A DNA stretch of 11,062 bases from Candidatus Luteimonas excrementigallinarum (GCA_019115725.1 DXCY01000056.1:1-11062), one strand, 5' to 3'. Shown: positions 1-8,644, counted from the stretch's first letter. Notes: generated by a model from the sequence alone, not told the origin. Made by a program: numbers and translations.

Positions 1-497
1 TGCGAGATACCTCATCACGACGTAACCGCCGTACCGGACTGTCTTTGCGGCAGGGCGGAGCGGCGTTGTATGTGGCGCTGATCATGCTGGTCCTGCTGGC
101 TCTTATCGGAATTATCGGCATGCAGGTGACAGGGATGCAGGAGCGGATGGCGGCCAATTATTTGCGGGTCAATATCGCCTTCCAGAATGCAGAGGCCAGT
201 GCCCGGTCGCTGGAGCGTACTGTCAGCACGGCACTTTTCGGCGAGACGGCGACATTTGCTGCTGATCAGGAAGTCTGTGAGCCGGCATTCGATCCTTTGA
301 AATGGGCGGACGGGATTTCAGCATCCGACTCCACTTATGTGCGGCGTATCGACCGGTGCTTTCCCGCCTCTTCCCGTCGGATAGGCGAAAGAAGAAACGA
401 GGAAACCGGGAATATTTATGAAATCAACGCCGTTGCCGGCGATACGAACACGAATCCAGCCGCCACAGCGGTCATCAGCACGGTTTATATCCCATGA
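1..497 (+). CDS. pilX: Type IV pilus minor pilin PilX (5' end at window edge)
   Basis: Minor pilin of the PilX family, expected to sit in the inner membrane and join the pilus-tip complex with the other minor pilins and PilY1. The frame is open to the left edge. Bases 1-2 are 'tg' followed by codons R-D-T-S-S-R-R, so the likely start is an ATG whose A is one base outside the window, giving about 165 residues. A TTG at 45 is the first start-like codon inside but would cut off the basic N-terminus. Residues about 21-44 (AALYVALIMLVLLALIGIIG) form the hydrophobic pilin helix, followed by ERMAANYLRVNIAFQNAEASAR, which is typical of the PilX N-terminal domain. The canonical GFTLIE sequence and its Glu at +5 are absent. 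Two cysteines (EVCEP and DRCFP) could form a D-region disulfide. The stop overlaps the pilY1 start as ATGA, so the two genes are one operon and probably translationally coupled. Family is fairly sure; the exact start is inferred. Confidence 0.85.
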   Translation, partial: RDTSSRRNRRTGLSLRQGGAALYVALIMLVLLALIGIIGMQVTGMQERMAANYLRVNIAFQNAEASARSLERTVSTALFGETATFAADQEVCEPAFDPLKWADGISASDSTYVRRIDRCFPASSRRIGERRNEETGNIYEINAVAGDTNTNPAATAVISTVYIP

Positions 498-3400
498 AAA
501 CAGCCCGTCGTACTAAGAAGAAACTCCCGGCTGCGTTGCAGTGGTTGGCGCTGGGAGGCATGGCAGCGGCCGCGATTGGTTTTGGAGTCAAGCTGACGGC
601 GGCGCCGAACGACTACTTGACCCTGGCCCAGAAGCCGCTGTATTTGGCGTCGAACGAGGCGCCGCTGATGATGATGGTAATGTCACGCGACGAGCGTCTC
701 TTTACCAAGGCGTATTCGGACTATACGGACCTGGATGGGGACGGAGTTCTGGATACGACTTACAAAAATACCTTTGTTTACGAAGGCTACTTCGATTCGA
801 ATCTCTGTTATGGCTACAGCTCGGGCCGATTTTCCGCAGTCAATGGTGCCGAAGATCATAGGTGCTCTGGTTCCGGACAGTGGAGTGGGAATTTCCTTAA
901 CTGGGTCACGATGAGTCGTCTGGATATCCTGCGCTACGTACTTTACGGAGGCAGGCGTATTGAGGATACGGAAACGCGCACCATTCTTGAGCGCGCTCAT
1001 ATCCCTAATGATCTTCACGCCTGGGTTAAAGTTTATGATGGCAACGATATCGGCGATTTTGCGCCTTTGTCTGGTCCACAGTCATTTTGCAACTCTTCGC
1101 ATGGCAATGCAGACAATGAGCCACCTATATTCCGTCAAGCGAATGGAAACTGGTCGGAGTGGGCCGCTACTGCTCTCAATCAATGTCGAATAAATTACAA
1201 CTCGGACACGCCAGCAACGGCAACTTCATACACTGTAAGAGTCGAAGTGTGTGACCCTAGCGCCGACCCGAACTTGAGAGAAAGCTTCTGTCGATCTTAC
1301 AGCGACGGTGACAGTGTGCATTACAAGCCTGCTGGGCTTTTGCAAAGCTATGGCGAAAGCAATCGGCTGCGCTTTGGAATGATTACGGGAAGCTACTCGA
1401 AGCCTCGCAGCGGAGGAGTTCTGCGTAGGAATATCGGACGTATTGCAGGTAATGGCGCAGGATGTTCTGCCGGTAATGAAATCGATCTTGCAACTGGTCA
1501 GCTGTGTAATCAAGATGCAGGCGACGAGGGCATCATCAATACCCTAGATCGTTTCAGGCTGACAAAATGGCAAGGGTGGGTTTCAGACGGCAAGTGGGTT
1601 GATTGTAACGAATGGGGGATCCTTAATCGGCAAGGTCAAGGTCGTGATAGGAGCCTAAATAATCCGGGAACCGGTAGCGACAACTGCAGCGCTTGGGGGA
1701 ATCCGATTGCAGAAATGTATGCGGAGGCGCTGCGTTATATCGCAGGGGAGACTGCACCAACTCCTGGCTTCAATAACGGTGGCGCTGACCTGCTTGGCTT
1801 GCCAGCACCAGCTTGGCTAGATCCATATCGCTCTCCTGATGACGGGGGGAACTCCTATTGCGCGAGCTGCAACATCCTAGTGATGTCGTCGAGCCTTCCT
1901 TCGTTCGATAGTGATGAGATCCCGAACATACCTCATATTGGCAGCGTTGATGCAGCAACGGATGTTGTAGGGGATTACGAAGGTATTACCGGAGAGAGCT
2001 ACCTTCTCGGCCGTGTTGGAACTACGCCGCTAAATGCGTCACTGGATACGCATCAAGATATCTGTTCCGCCGAGAACGTGAATCGCTTAAGCCTTGCACG
2101 AGGTGTATGTCCAGATATCCCGTCGTTAGAAGGAAGTTATCTAGTTGCTGGTATGGCACATAAGTCTAGAACCACGGACATGCGACCCGGCTTGTCGGGA
2201 AAGCCGGCCGCTTACAAAAATACTGTCACAACATACGCAGTTGCTCTAGCGGATAATCTGCCGAAATTCGATGTTTCGATCGGCGGTCAGACCATTTCTT
2301 TGGCACCTTTGTGTCAAGCGCATGCTTCAGGTAATGCAGCTATTTCTAATGACAGCAATGGCGGGTGGAGAACCTGTGCTCTGGGATCTGTCAGTATTGG
2401 CGCCAAAACATCCAGTGTTTGGCCACATCACGTCTATGGTCGTGATCTAATTTACGATGCGGATGGAAACGCGGTTGCTGGCAGTTTTTCGCTCGTGTGG
2501 GAGGACTCTCTCTGGGGTAATGATCACGACAATGACGTGGTGGCGATGTTGAGCTATTGCGTAGGCGACGCATGTAGTGTTGCGACAAATCCAAATCACT
2601 CTGGTGCAGGTATCTGTTGGAGATCAGACTCTCCTGTATGTACATCTGCAAATGGCAATCCGAACGTCGGTTCCAATGAAGTTTTAGTCAGGGTTGAGAA
2701 CCTGTCGGCATATGCTGGTAACGGTATGTTGTCGGGGTTCGCAGTGACTGGCTCCAGTAACGATGGAGTTTATCGGCTGGCCCGGCGCCCGGGTGGGAAT
2801 CACTGTGGCGGAGGAGGTTGCGACGACTCCATTTTAACTTCTTCGGCGAATCCGCCTGTTGGCTGGGATGCCCCGAAGGTCATGCGTTTTTCACCAGGTA
2901 GTAGTGAGGCAGGACTGCTGGAAGGACCTCTGTGGTACGCAGCAAAATATGGTGGCAGGCTCGACGACGTGGGAGTTCCGGTAGATGGAGAGTGGGATTC
3001 ACGCGAATCGGGACAACCAGATAACTACTTTTTTGCTCGCGACCCGTCCGCGTTGAAGGCAGAGCTTGGACGTATTTTTGAAGCTGCCGCGAATGAAGGT
3101 GCAACCAGTGCGGGAGGTGGTGCCGGAGCTCGTATTGGCGACGCCTCGTTCACGATCGAGGCTGGATTCGACGTACCAGATGAGTCGACCGACTGGGTCG
3201 GCTATCTGCGCGCGCTCGAAGTTACGTCGACAGGTGGGGCCGGGAACGTGCTATGGAACGTTGCCGACCACATCCCTTCTCCCTCTAATCGTCGCATCTA
3301 CACAGTCCGCTCTCCCGGGAGTGGAGCAGAGCTGGAGGCCGTGGAATTTACCGCGGGTAACCTCGGCGTCAGTGAGGAGGAAAGGCTCGGGTCTCTGGGC

Positions 3401-5164
3401 GTACCCGCTCCCGCTCCTGCATGGCTAGGCGATACGCCCTCCGCCAGCTCCCTCGTCAGCTACATCCGCGGAAACTCGGTCTCCGGGTTCCGGGAGCGAT
3501 CTTCGATACTGGGCTCAATCATCAACTCGCAGCCGCAGGTGGCCATGCCGAACGACGACTACGGCTATGGCGACTGGACGCACACCTGGCCGGATGATCC
3601 TGCCTGGAAGGACTCCTTGGGAGAGGGATACAAGGCCTTTCTTGGAACCAAGGCGAGCAGGACCCCAATGATCTACGTGGGAGCCAACGATGGCATGCTG
3701 CATGCCTTCAACGCCTCGCGCTCGACCAGCAGTGGCGGTGGCGACGAGGTGTTCGCGTTCATTCCGGCCGGTGCCCGCAACCATCTGTACGAATTGGCGA
3801 ACCCGGGCTACGACCACCGCTACTTCGTGGACGGAGAGCTGGCCGTTGCGGACGTTTCCTTCACCTCGACCGGCTCTGGCAACTGGCAGACGGTTCTGGT
3901 CGGCTCCACCGGTGCCGGCGGTGCCGCGATTCCGTCCGGTGGGACATCGGCCGGACACGGCTCGGTGTTTGCGCTGAACGTCAGTAGCCCGGCAGGCTTC
4001 GATGGCGATGACGTGCTTTGGGAGCTGAGCGGACAGGACGACGAGTACCTGGGCTTTGTCCTGGGCAAGCCCGTGATCGTTCCCGTGGGGGCCGGTACGG
4101 GTGGGGCTCCGAGGTGGGTGGCGATCTTCGGTAACGGACCGAACTCCGACGACGGGCGCCCGGTGCTGTTTGTAGTGGATATCCGGACCGGGGAGGTCCT
4201 ATCTCGCCTGATGCCTGCATCAAGTGGCTATGCCAGCCGAAACGGGTTGATGAACATTGCACCGATCGCAATCTCCAACCGTCATGGGCTGGTGGATACC
4301 GTCTATGGCGGTGATCTGCAGGGCAATCTGTGGAAGTTCGATCTGTCCGACCCGAACCCCGGCAATTGGGGGATTGCCTATGGCAATGGTAATGCTCCGC
4401 TATTCACGGCGGGGATCGGGGATAGCCTCCAGCCGATCGCGGGGGGCATCGAAGTTTCTAGCGGGCCGGGTGGCGGCGTCAGCGTTTTCTTCGGCACAGG
4501 TAGCTATTTTGCGGAAGAAGACCGCGACAACAATGGCGTACAGAGTCTGTACGCCATATGGGACAACTTATCGAACCCGATTTCCGGTAGAGGTGCGCTG
4601 GTCGGGCATAGCCTGCGGCAGGGAGGAGTCAGTTCCGGCTACCGCTTCAGGGGGATTGAGGCGAGCCCAGTAAATTATGTCGCCAGTCGGGGCTGGTATG
4701 TCGATCTCGTTATAGAGGGCGCGGCTCTGGGTGAGCGTTTCATCGGCACGCCGAGGCTGCAGAGCGGGAAAGTGATATTCGTCGCCTACGAGCCAAACGA
4801 GGCGATGGTCTGTGCGACGGGCGGTGGCGTGAACTGGGAGTACGCGCTCGACATGATGACAGGTGCAGGTGGCATGAGCGGTATATCCACCGAACCAGGC
4901 GGCGAATCTGTGTGCGTAGGTGACTGTGCCGGTATCGCCTTGGAGGGCGGCGGGACGGGAGGCGATGACGGACCATCGGCCCCGGTCAGAAACACGAGCA
5001 TTTTTGTGCCGCCGATCACGCCGTGTGACCCTGATGATGACGATTGTACGGTTGAAGATTTGATTGAGGCCGAAAGGTGCACTTTCGTCCTGCGTGCTCC
5101 TGGGGCTGACGCGCTCTTCATGCCCAGACCATGTGGCCGTCAGTCTTGGAGGCAGCTGCAATGA
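494..5164 (+). CDS. pilY1: Type IV pilus tip adhesin/assembly protein PilY1
   Basis: Large PilY1/PilC-family protein (1556 aa; P. aeruginosa PilY1 is about 1160). In this family it caps the minor-pilin complex, primes pilus assembly, opposes PilT retraction and acts in adhesion. Residues 1-37 look like a signal peptide (RRTKKK, hydrophobic stretch, LTAAP). Residues 45-190 form a conserved N-terminal block with an EF-like loop DLDGDGVLD (79-87) and SGNFLNWVTMSRLDILR. ILVMSSSLPSFDSDE (461-475) and ARDPSALKAELGRIFEA (848-864) look like parts of a degenerate vWA-like domain; no DxSxS MIDAS motif is visible. The C-terminal beta-propeller runs from about 1003 to 1435: SILGSIINSQPQ, MIYVGANDGMLHAF (1059-1072), GYDHRYFVDGE, VYGGDLQGNLWKFDL (1270-1284), VFFGTGSYF. 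The tail holds a CDPDDDDC acidic loop (1511-1518) and ends PRPCGRQSWRQLQ. The ATGA overlap with pilX fixes the start; no separate Shine-Dalgarno is seen. About 700-3100 is low in GC, suggesting a mosaic gene. The propeller calcium loop is degenerate (see findings). Confidence 0.95.
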   Translation: MKTARRTKKKLPAALQWLALGGMAAAAIGFGVKLTAAPNDYLTLAQKPLYLASNEAPLMMMVMSRDERLFTKAYSDYTDLDGDGVLDTTYKNTFVYEGYFDSNLCYGYSSGRFSAVNGAEDHRCSGSGQWSGNFLNWVTMSRLDILRYVLYGGRRIEDTETRTILERAHIPNDLHAWVKVYDGNDIGDFAPLSGPQSFCNSSHGNADNEPPIFRQANGNWSEWAATALNQCRINYNSDTPATATSYTVRVEVCDPSADPNLRESFCRSYSDGDSVHYKPAGLLQSYGESNRLRFGMITGSYSKPRSGGVLRRNIGRIAGNGAGCSAGNEIDLATGQLCNQDAGDEGIINTLDRFRLTKWQGWVSDGKWVDCNEWGILNRQGQGRDRSLNNPGTGSDNCSAWGNPIAEMYAEALRYIAGETAPTPGFNNGGADLLGLPAPAWLDPYRSPDDGGNSYCASCNILVMSSSLPSFDSDEIPNIPHIGSVDAATDVVGDYEGITGESYLLGRVGTTPLNASLDTHQDICSAENVNRLSLARGVCPDIPSLEGSYLVAGMAHKSRTTDMRPGLSGKPAAYKNTVTTYAVALADNLPKFDVSIGGQTISLAPLCQAHASGNAAISNDSNGGWRTCALGSVSIGAKTSSVWPHHVYGRDLIYDADGNAVAGSFSLVWEDSLWGNDHDNDVVAMLSYCVGDACSVATNPNHSGAGICWRSDSPVCTSANGNPNVGSNEVLVRVENLSAYAGNGMLSGFAVTGSSNDGVYRLARRPGGNHCGGGGCDDSILTSSANPPVGWDAPKVMRFSPGSSEAGLLEGPLWYAAKYGGRLDDVGVPVDGEWDSRESGQPDNYFFARDPSALKAELGRIFEAAANEGATSAGGGAGARIGDASFTIEAGFDVPDESTDWVGYLRALEVTSTGGAGNVLWNVADHIPSPSNRRIYTVRSPGSGAELEAVEFTAGNLGVSEEERLGSLGVPAPAPAWLGDTPSASSLVSYIRGNSVSGFRERSSILGSIINSQPQVAMPNDDYGYGDWTHTWPDDPAWKDSLGEGYKAFLGTKASRTPMIYVGANDGMLHAFNASRSTSSGGGDEVFAFIPAGARNHLYELANPGYDHRYFVDGELAVADVSFTSTGSGNWQTVLVGSTGAGGAAIPSGGTSAGHGSVFALNVSSPAGFDGDDVLWELSGQDDEYLGFVLGKPVIVPVGAGTGGAPRWVAIFGNGPNSDDGRPVLFVVDIRTGEVLSRLMPASSGYASRNGLMNIAPIAISNRHGLVDTVYGGDLQGNLWKFDLSDPNPGNWGIAYGNGNAPLFTAGIGDSLQPIAGGIEVSSGPGGGVSVFFGTGSYFAEEDRDNNGVQSLYAIWDNLSNPISGRGALVGHSLRQGGVSSGYRFRGIEASPVNYVASRGWYVDLVIEGAALGERFIGTPRLQSGKVIFVAYEPNEAMVCATGGGVNWEYALDMMTGAGGMSGISTEPGGESVCVGDCAGIALEGGGTGGDDGPSAPVRNTSIFVPPITPCDPDDDDCTVEDLIEAERCTFVLRAPGADALFMPRPCGRQSWRQLQ

Positions 5165-5211
5165 ATTCGGGTTGCTTCGATTACTGCGTAATAATGGAGG
5201 TCGCACCATGA
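5161..5211 (+). other. 16-codon micro-ORF bridging pilY1 and pilE
   Basis: The frame ATG...TGA encodes MNSGCFDYCVIMEVAP. Its ATG overlaps the pilY1 stop as ATGA and its TGA overlaps the pilE start as ATGA. A GGAGG at 5148-5152, inside the pilY1 codons for S-W-R, lies 8 bases before the ATG, which is ideal Shine-Dalgarno spacing. The GGAGG of pilE (5196-5200) lies inside this micro-ORF. Ribosomes finishing pilY1 could re-start here and hand over to pilE. No peptide function is claimed, and a chance arrangement is possible. Confidence 0.3.
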
Positions 5212-5606
5212 AACCGCGGAGTGTGCGTGGATTTACGCTGATCGAATTGATGATCGTGGTGGCTGTGGTTGCGATATTGGCCGCAGTTGCATTGCCGGCG
5301 TATCAGGATCAGGTAAGGAAGTCACGAAGGGCGCAGGCCAAGGCCGATCTCGCCGAGTTCATGCAGATGGCCGAGCGCCACCATACCGTGAACAATTCGT
5401 ACAATGGATTTTCGCTTCCATACTCGAAGTCTCCGCGGGAAGCGGGTGCGCCAGCGCACTATGTCCTCACCGTTGAAGATCAGTCTGCAACGAATCTGGT
5501 AATCGTGGCGACGGCCCAAGGCGCTCAAGCCAAGGATAAGTGCGGAAACCTGGGCCTGAGCAGCAGAGGAGTCAAAACTCCCGAGTCGCCAGTTGACTGC
5601 TGGTAG
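5208..5606 (+). CDS. pilE: Type IV minor pilin PilE
   Basis: Prepilin of 132 residues with a short basic leader MKPRSVRG, then FTLIELMIVVAVVAILAAVA. PilD should cleave after G8 and methylate F9; Glu13 is the mature Glu5 needed for assembly. Residues 9-31 are the hydrophobic N-terminal helix, followed by the amphipathic segment YQDQVRKSRRAQAKADL. The globular domain ends with C112 and C131 (DKC and DCW), likely the D-region disulfide. The size and the short loop fit PilE-type minor pilins rather than a major pilin. The start at 5208 is supported by GGAGG at 5196-5200 with 7-base spacing. It is the last gene of the pilX-pilY1-pilE operon, 43 bases after pilY1, and is followed at once by hairpins. 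Expected role: a component of the tip-priming minor pilin complex. A ComP-like DNA-binding pilin is a less likely alternative. Confidence 0.92.
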   Translation: MKPRSVRGFTLIELMIVVAVVAILAAVALPAYQDQVRKSRRAQAKADLAEFMQMAERHHTVNNSYNGFSLPYSKSPREAGAPAHYVLTVEDQSATNLVIVATAQGAQAKDKCGNLGLSSRGVKTPESPVDCW

Positions 5607-5610
5607 TGAT

Positions 5611-5629
5611 GCCGGCGCATCTGGCCGGC
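5611..5629 (+). other. Short GC hairpin just after pilE
   Basis: GCCGGC (5611-5616) and GCCGGC (5624-5629) can pair as a 6-bp stem around the 7-base loop GCATCTG, starting four bases after the pilE stop. There is no T-run. It stands in tandem with the stronger 13-bp hairpin downstream and may help protect or end the pilin mRNA. Confidence 0.4.
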
Positions 5630-5632
5630 CTG

Positions 5633-5672
5633 AAAAGAACAGGCCCCACAGTGATGCGGGGCCTGTTCTTGG
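5633..5672. terminator. Bidirectional intrinsic terminator between pilE and tRNA-Asn
   Basis: AAGAACAGGCCCC (5635-5647) pairs perfectly over 13 bp with GGGGCCTGTTCTT (5658-5670) around a 10-base loop. AAAA lies on the left side, so the minus-strand transcript ends the stem with TTCTTTT. The plus-strand transcript ends with GTTCTT and then GG. It therefore best terminates the leftward tRNA-Asn and can also stop the rightward pilin operon. Its place between two convergent units fits this. Confidence 0.85.
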
Positions 5673-5684
5673 CCTTCTTGATTT

Positions 5685-5761
5685 TGGCGCCCGAAGCTGG
5701 ACTCGAACCAGCGACCCCCTGATTAACAGTCAAGTGCTCTAACCAGCTGAGCTATTCGGGC
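5685..5761 (-). tRNA. tRNA-Asn (anticodon GTT)
   Basis: Read on the minus strand, the acceptor strands GCCCGAA and TTCGGGC pair over 7 bp. The anticodon arm is CTTGA-CTGTTAA-TCAGG, so the anticodon is GTT. The T arm is GCTGG-TTCGAGT-CCAGC. The discriminator base is G and the CCA is encoded (5685-5687). The length is 77 nt. All arms fold canonically. It has its own promoter (5775-5802) and a terminator at 5633-5672, so it is a single-gene transcription unit facing the pilin operon. Confidence 0.98.
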
Positions 5762-5774
5762 GGGGAGGTCAGCC

Positions 5775-5802
5775 ATTTTAAGCACTTCGCCGTGTTGGTC
5801 AA
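5775..5802 (-). promoter_or_regulatory. Sigma70-like promoter of tRNA-Asn
   Basis: On the minus strand, TTGACC (-35, at 5797-5802) and TAAAAT (-10, at 5775-5780) are separated by 16 bases. Transcription should start about 5768, a few bases before the mature tRNA 5' end at 5761. Match to consensus and position are both good. Confidence 0.8.
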
Positions 5803-5827
5803 GGGGTGATGTCGCTTTCTTCAGGAG

Positions 5828-6349
5828 TCATCCGGGGCATGGCGTGCCTGGATCGGGGCGTGAGCTGCGAACCCTTCCAACATTGTTGATCACTACGCTT
5901 CCCGCCAGCTGAGTGCCGTTGCAGACCCGCACGGTCTGGTTGCTGTGGGCGCTGCGTCCATCGCGCTGGTAGCGCAGAAAGCGGCGACTGGAGGTGATGG
6001 CGAGGTTTCGCGCAGTGGGCGGGTCGGTCACACGCAGGATGTGCTGTTCAGTGTCCGGCTGGCGGTTGCCGTTATCGTCAGTGAACACGATCCAGCCATG
6101 GCTCCAGTCGCTGTCACTCCGGCATCTGTAATCAGCAGTGCGTGGGCATACGACAACCTGGGAGCGACGCATGATTGCGGTGTTGCGTGCCAAGGCCAGG
6201 TCGGCGCTGACGCGGTGCATGGTGGTGGAAACCCGCATGTGCTGCAGCGTTCCTGAGAACGTGGGCAGGCCGATGGTCAGGGTGATGGCCCCGATGGCGA
6301 GTGTGACGAGAAGTTCGATGAGGGTCAGACCGGCGTCCTTGCGGGTCAT
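5828..6349 (-). CDS. fimT: FimT/GspH-type minor pilin with GRxR DNA-binding motif
   Basis: Prepilin-like protein of 173 residues. The leader MTRKDAG is followed by LTLIELLVTLAIGAITLTIG, with Glu12 as mature Glu5 and Leu rather than Phe at +1. The GspH/FimT domain follows, with VVVCPRTADYRCRSDSDWSHG (cysteines 68 and 76), GWIVFTDDNGN and a C-terminal VINNVGRVRSSRP. GRVR is at 158-161. In Legionella and related bacteria FimT binds DNA through a C-terminal GRxR motif and supports natural transformation, so a role in DNA uptake is inferred here. The frame is open upstream to an ATG at 6406, but that would put 26 residues before the leader glycine cut. The ATG at 6349 has GGAG (6358-6361 complement) 8 bases upstream and gives a normal short leader. 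It stands apart from the pilX-Y1-E operon, on the other side of tRNA-Asn and on the opposite strand, and is divergent from uvrB. Confidence 0.88.
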   Translation of the reverse strand: MTRKDAGLTLIELLVTLAIGAITLTIGLPTFSGTLQHMRVSTTMHRVSADLALARNTAIMRRSQVVVCPRTADYRCRSDSDWSHGWIVFTDDNGNRQPDTEQHILRVTDPPTARNLAITSSRRFLRYQRDGRSAHSNQTVRVCNGTQLAGSVVINNVGRVRSSRPDPGTPCPG

Positions 6350-6571
6350 GTCGTGCGCTCCGGGTGGTTTGGAGGCAGTTTCGGGACTTGCTTCAGCGCT
6401 GGGCACCGCCGGAGGAGGCGTTGCGAGGTAGGGGATTGCTGAAATCAGGCTCGGACTGGGACTGAGGGGTCCCGCGGCTTCGCCCCCGGGGGTACTCCTA
6501 CTCGGCGTGGTCAGGGGAGGTTGACGGAGAGGGTCTAGACTTGGGGGTTCTCCGGTTGTGCTGCCTTGCCA
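6350..6571. other. Divergent fimT-uvrB intergenic region
   Basis: This region must hold the promoters for both genes, but I see no clear -35/-10 pair on either strand. It contains several G runs (6467-6469 area, 6488-6492, 6514-6517, 6531-6533, 6543-6547) and a TCTAGA palindrome at 6534-6539. No convincing LexA box was found upstream of uvrB. No gene is supported here. Confidence 0.5.
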
Positions 6572-8605
<2,034 letters not shown>

Positions 8606-8607
8606 CG

Positions 8608-8630
8608 GCCATGCGGCGAAAGCGCGTGGC
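8608..8630 (+). other. Stem-loop after uvrB
   Basis: GCCATGCG (8608-8615) pairs with CGCGTGGC (8623-8630) over 8 bp with one G-T wobble, around the 7-base loop GCGAAAG. It begins three bases after the uvrB stop. No T-run follows, so it is not a standard intrinsic terminator; it may protect the 3' end or mark a weak or Rho-assisted stop. Confidence 0.5.
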
Positions 8631-8644
8631 GGAGGGCGTAGCAG

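Noticed and set aside
5064..5207. Long pilE variant starting inside pilY1
   Set aside because: It would place 48 extra residues before the prepilin leader. The ATG at 5208 has a strong Shine-Dalgarno and a standard 8-residue leader.
4568..5209. A 213-codon minus-strand open frame opposite the end of pilY1
   Set aside because: The plus-strand PilY1 C-terminus is conserved in type (PRPCGRQSWRQ), and the reverse frame shows no recognisable domain.
6350..6406. Longer fimT start at 6406
   Set aside because: It adds 19 residues before MTRKDAG with no gain. The ATG at 6349 has GGAG at 8 bases and yields a normal short prepilin leader.
6491..6505. Possible LexA-like site (GTACTCCTAC) upstream of uvrB
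   Set aside because: It lacks the two spaced half-sites expected for a xanthomonad LexA box, so the resemblance is too weak to call.
6488..6547. Possible G-quadruplex in the fimT-uvrB spacer
   Set aside because: Four G runs exist, but the intervening loops reach about 20 bases, well beyond the usual limit for a stable quadruplex.
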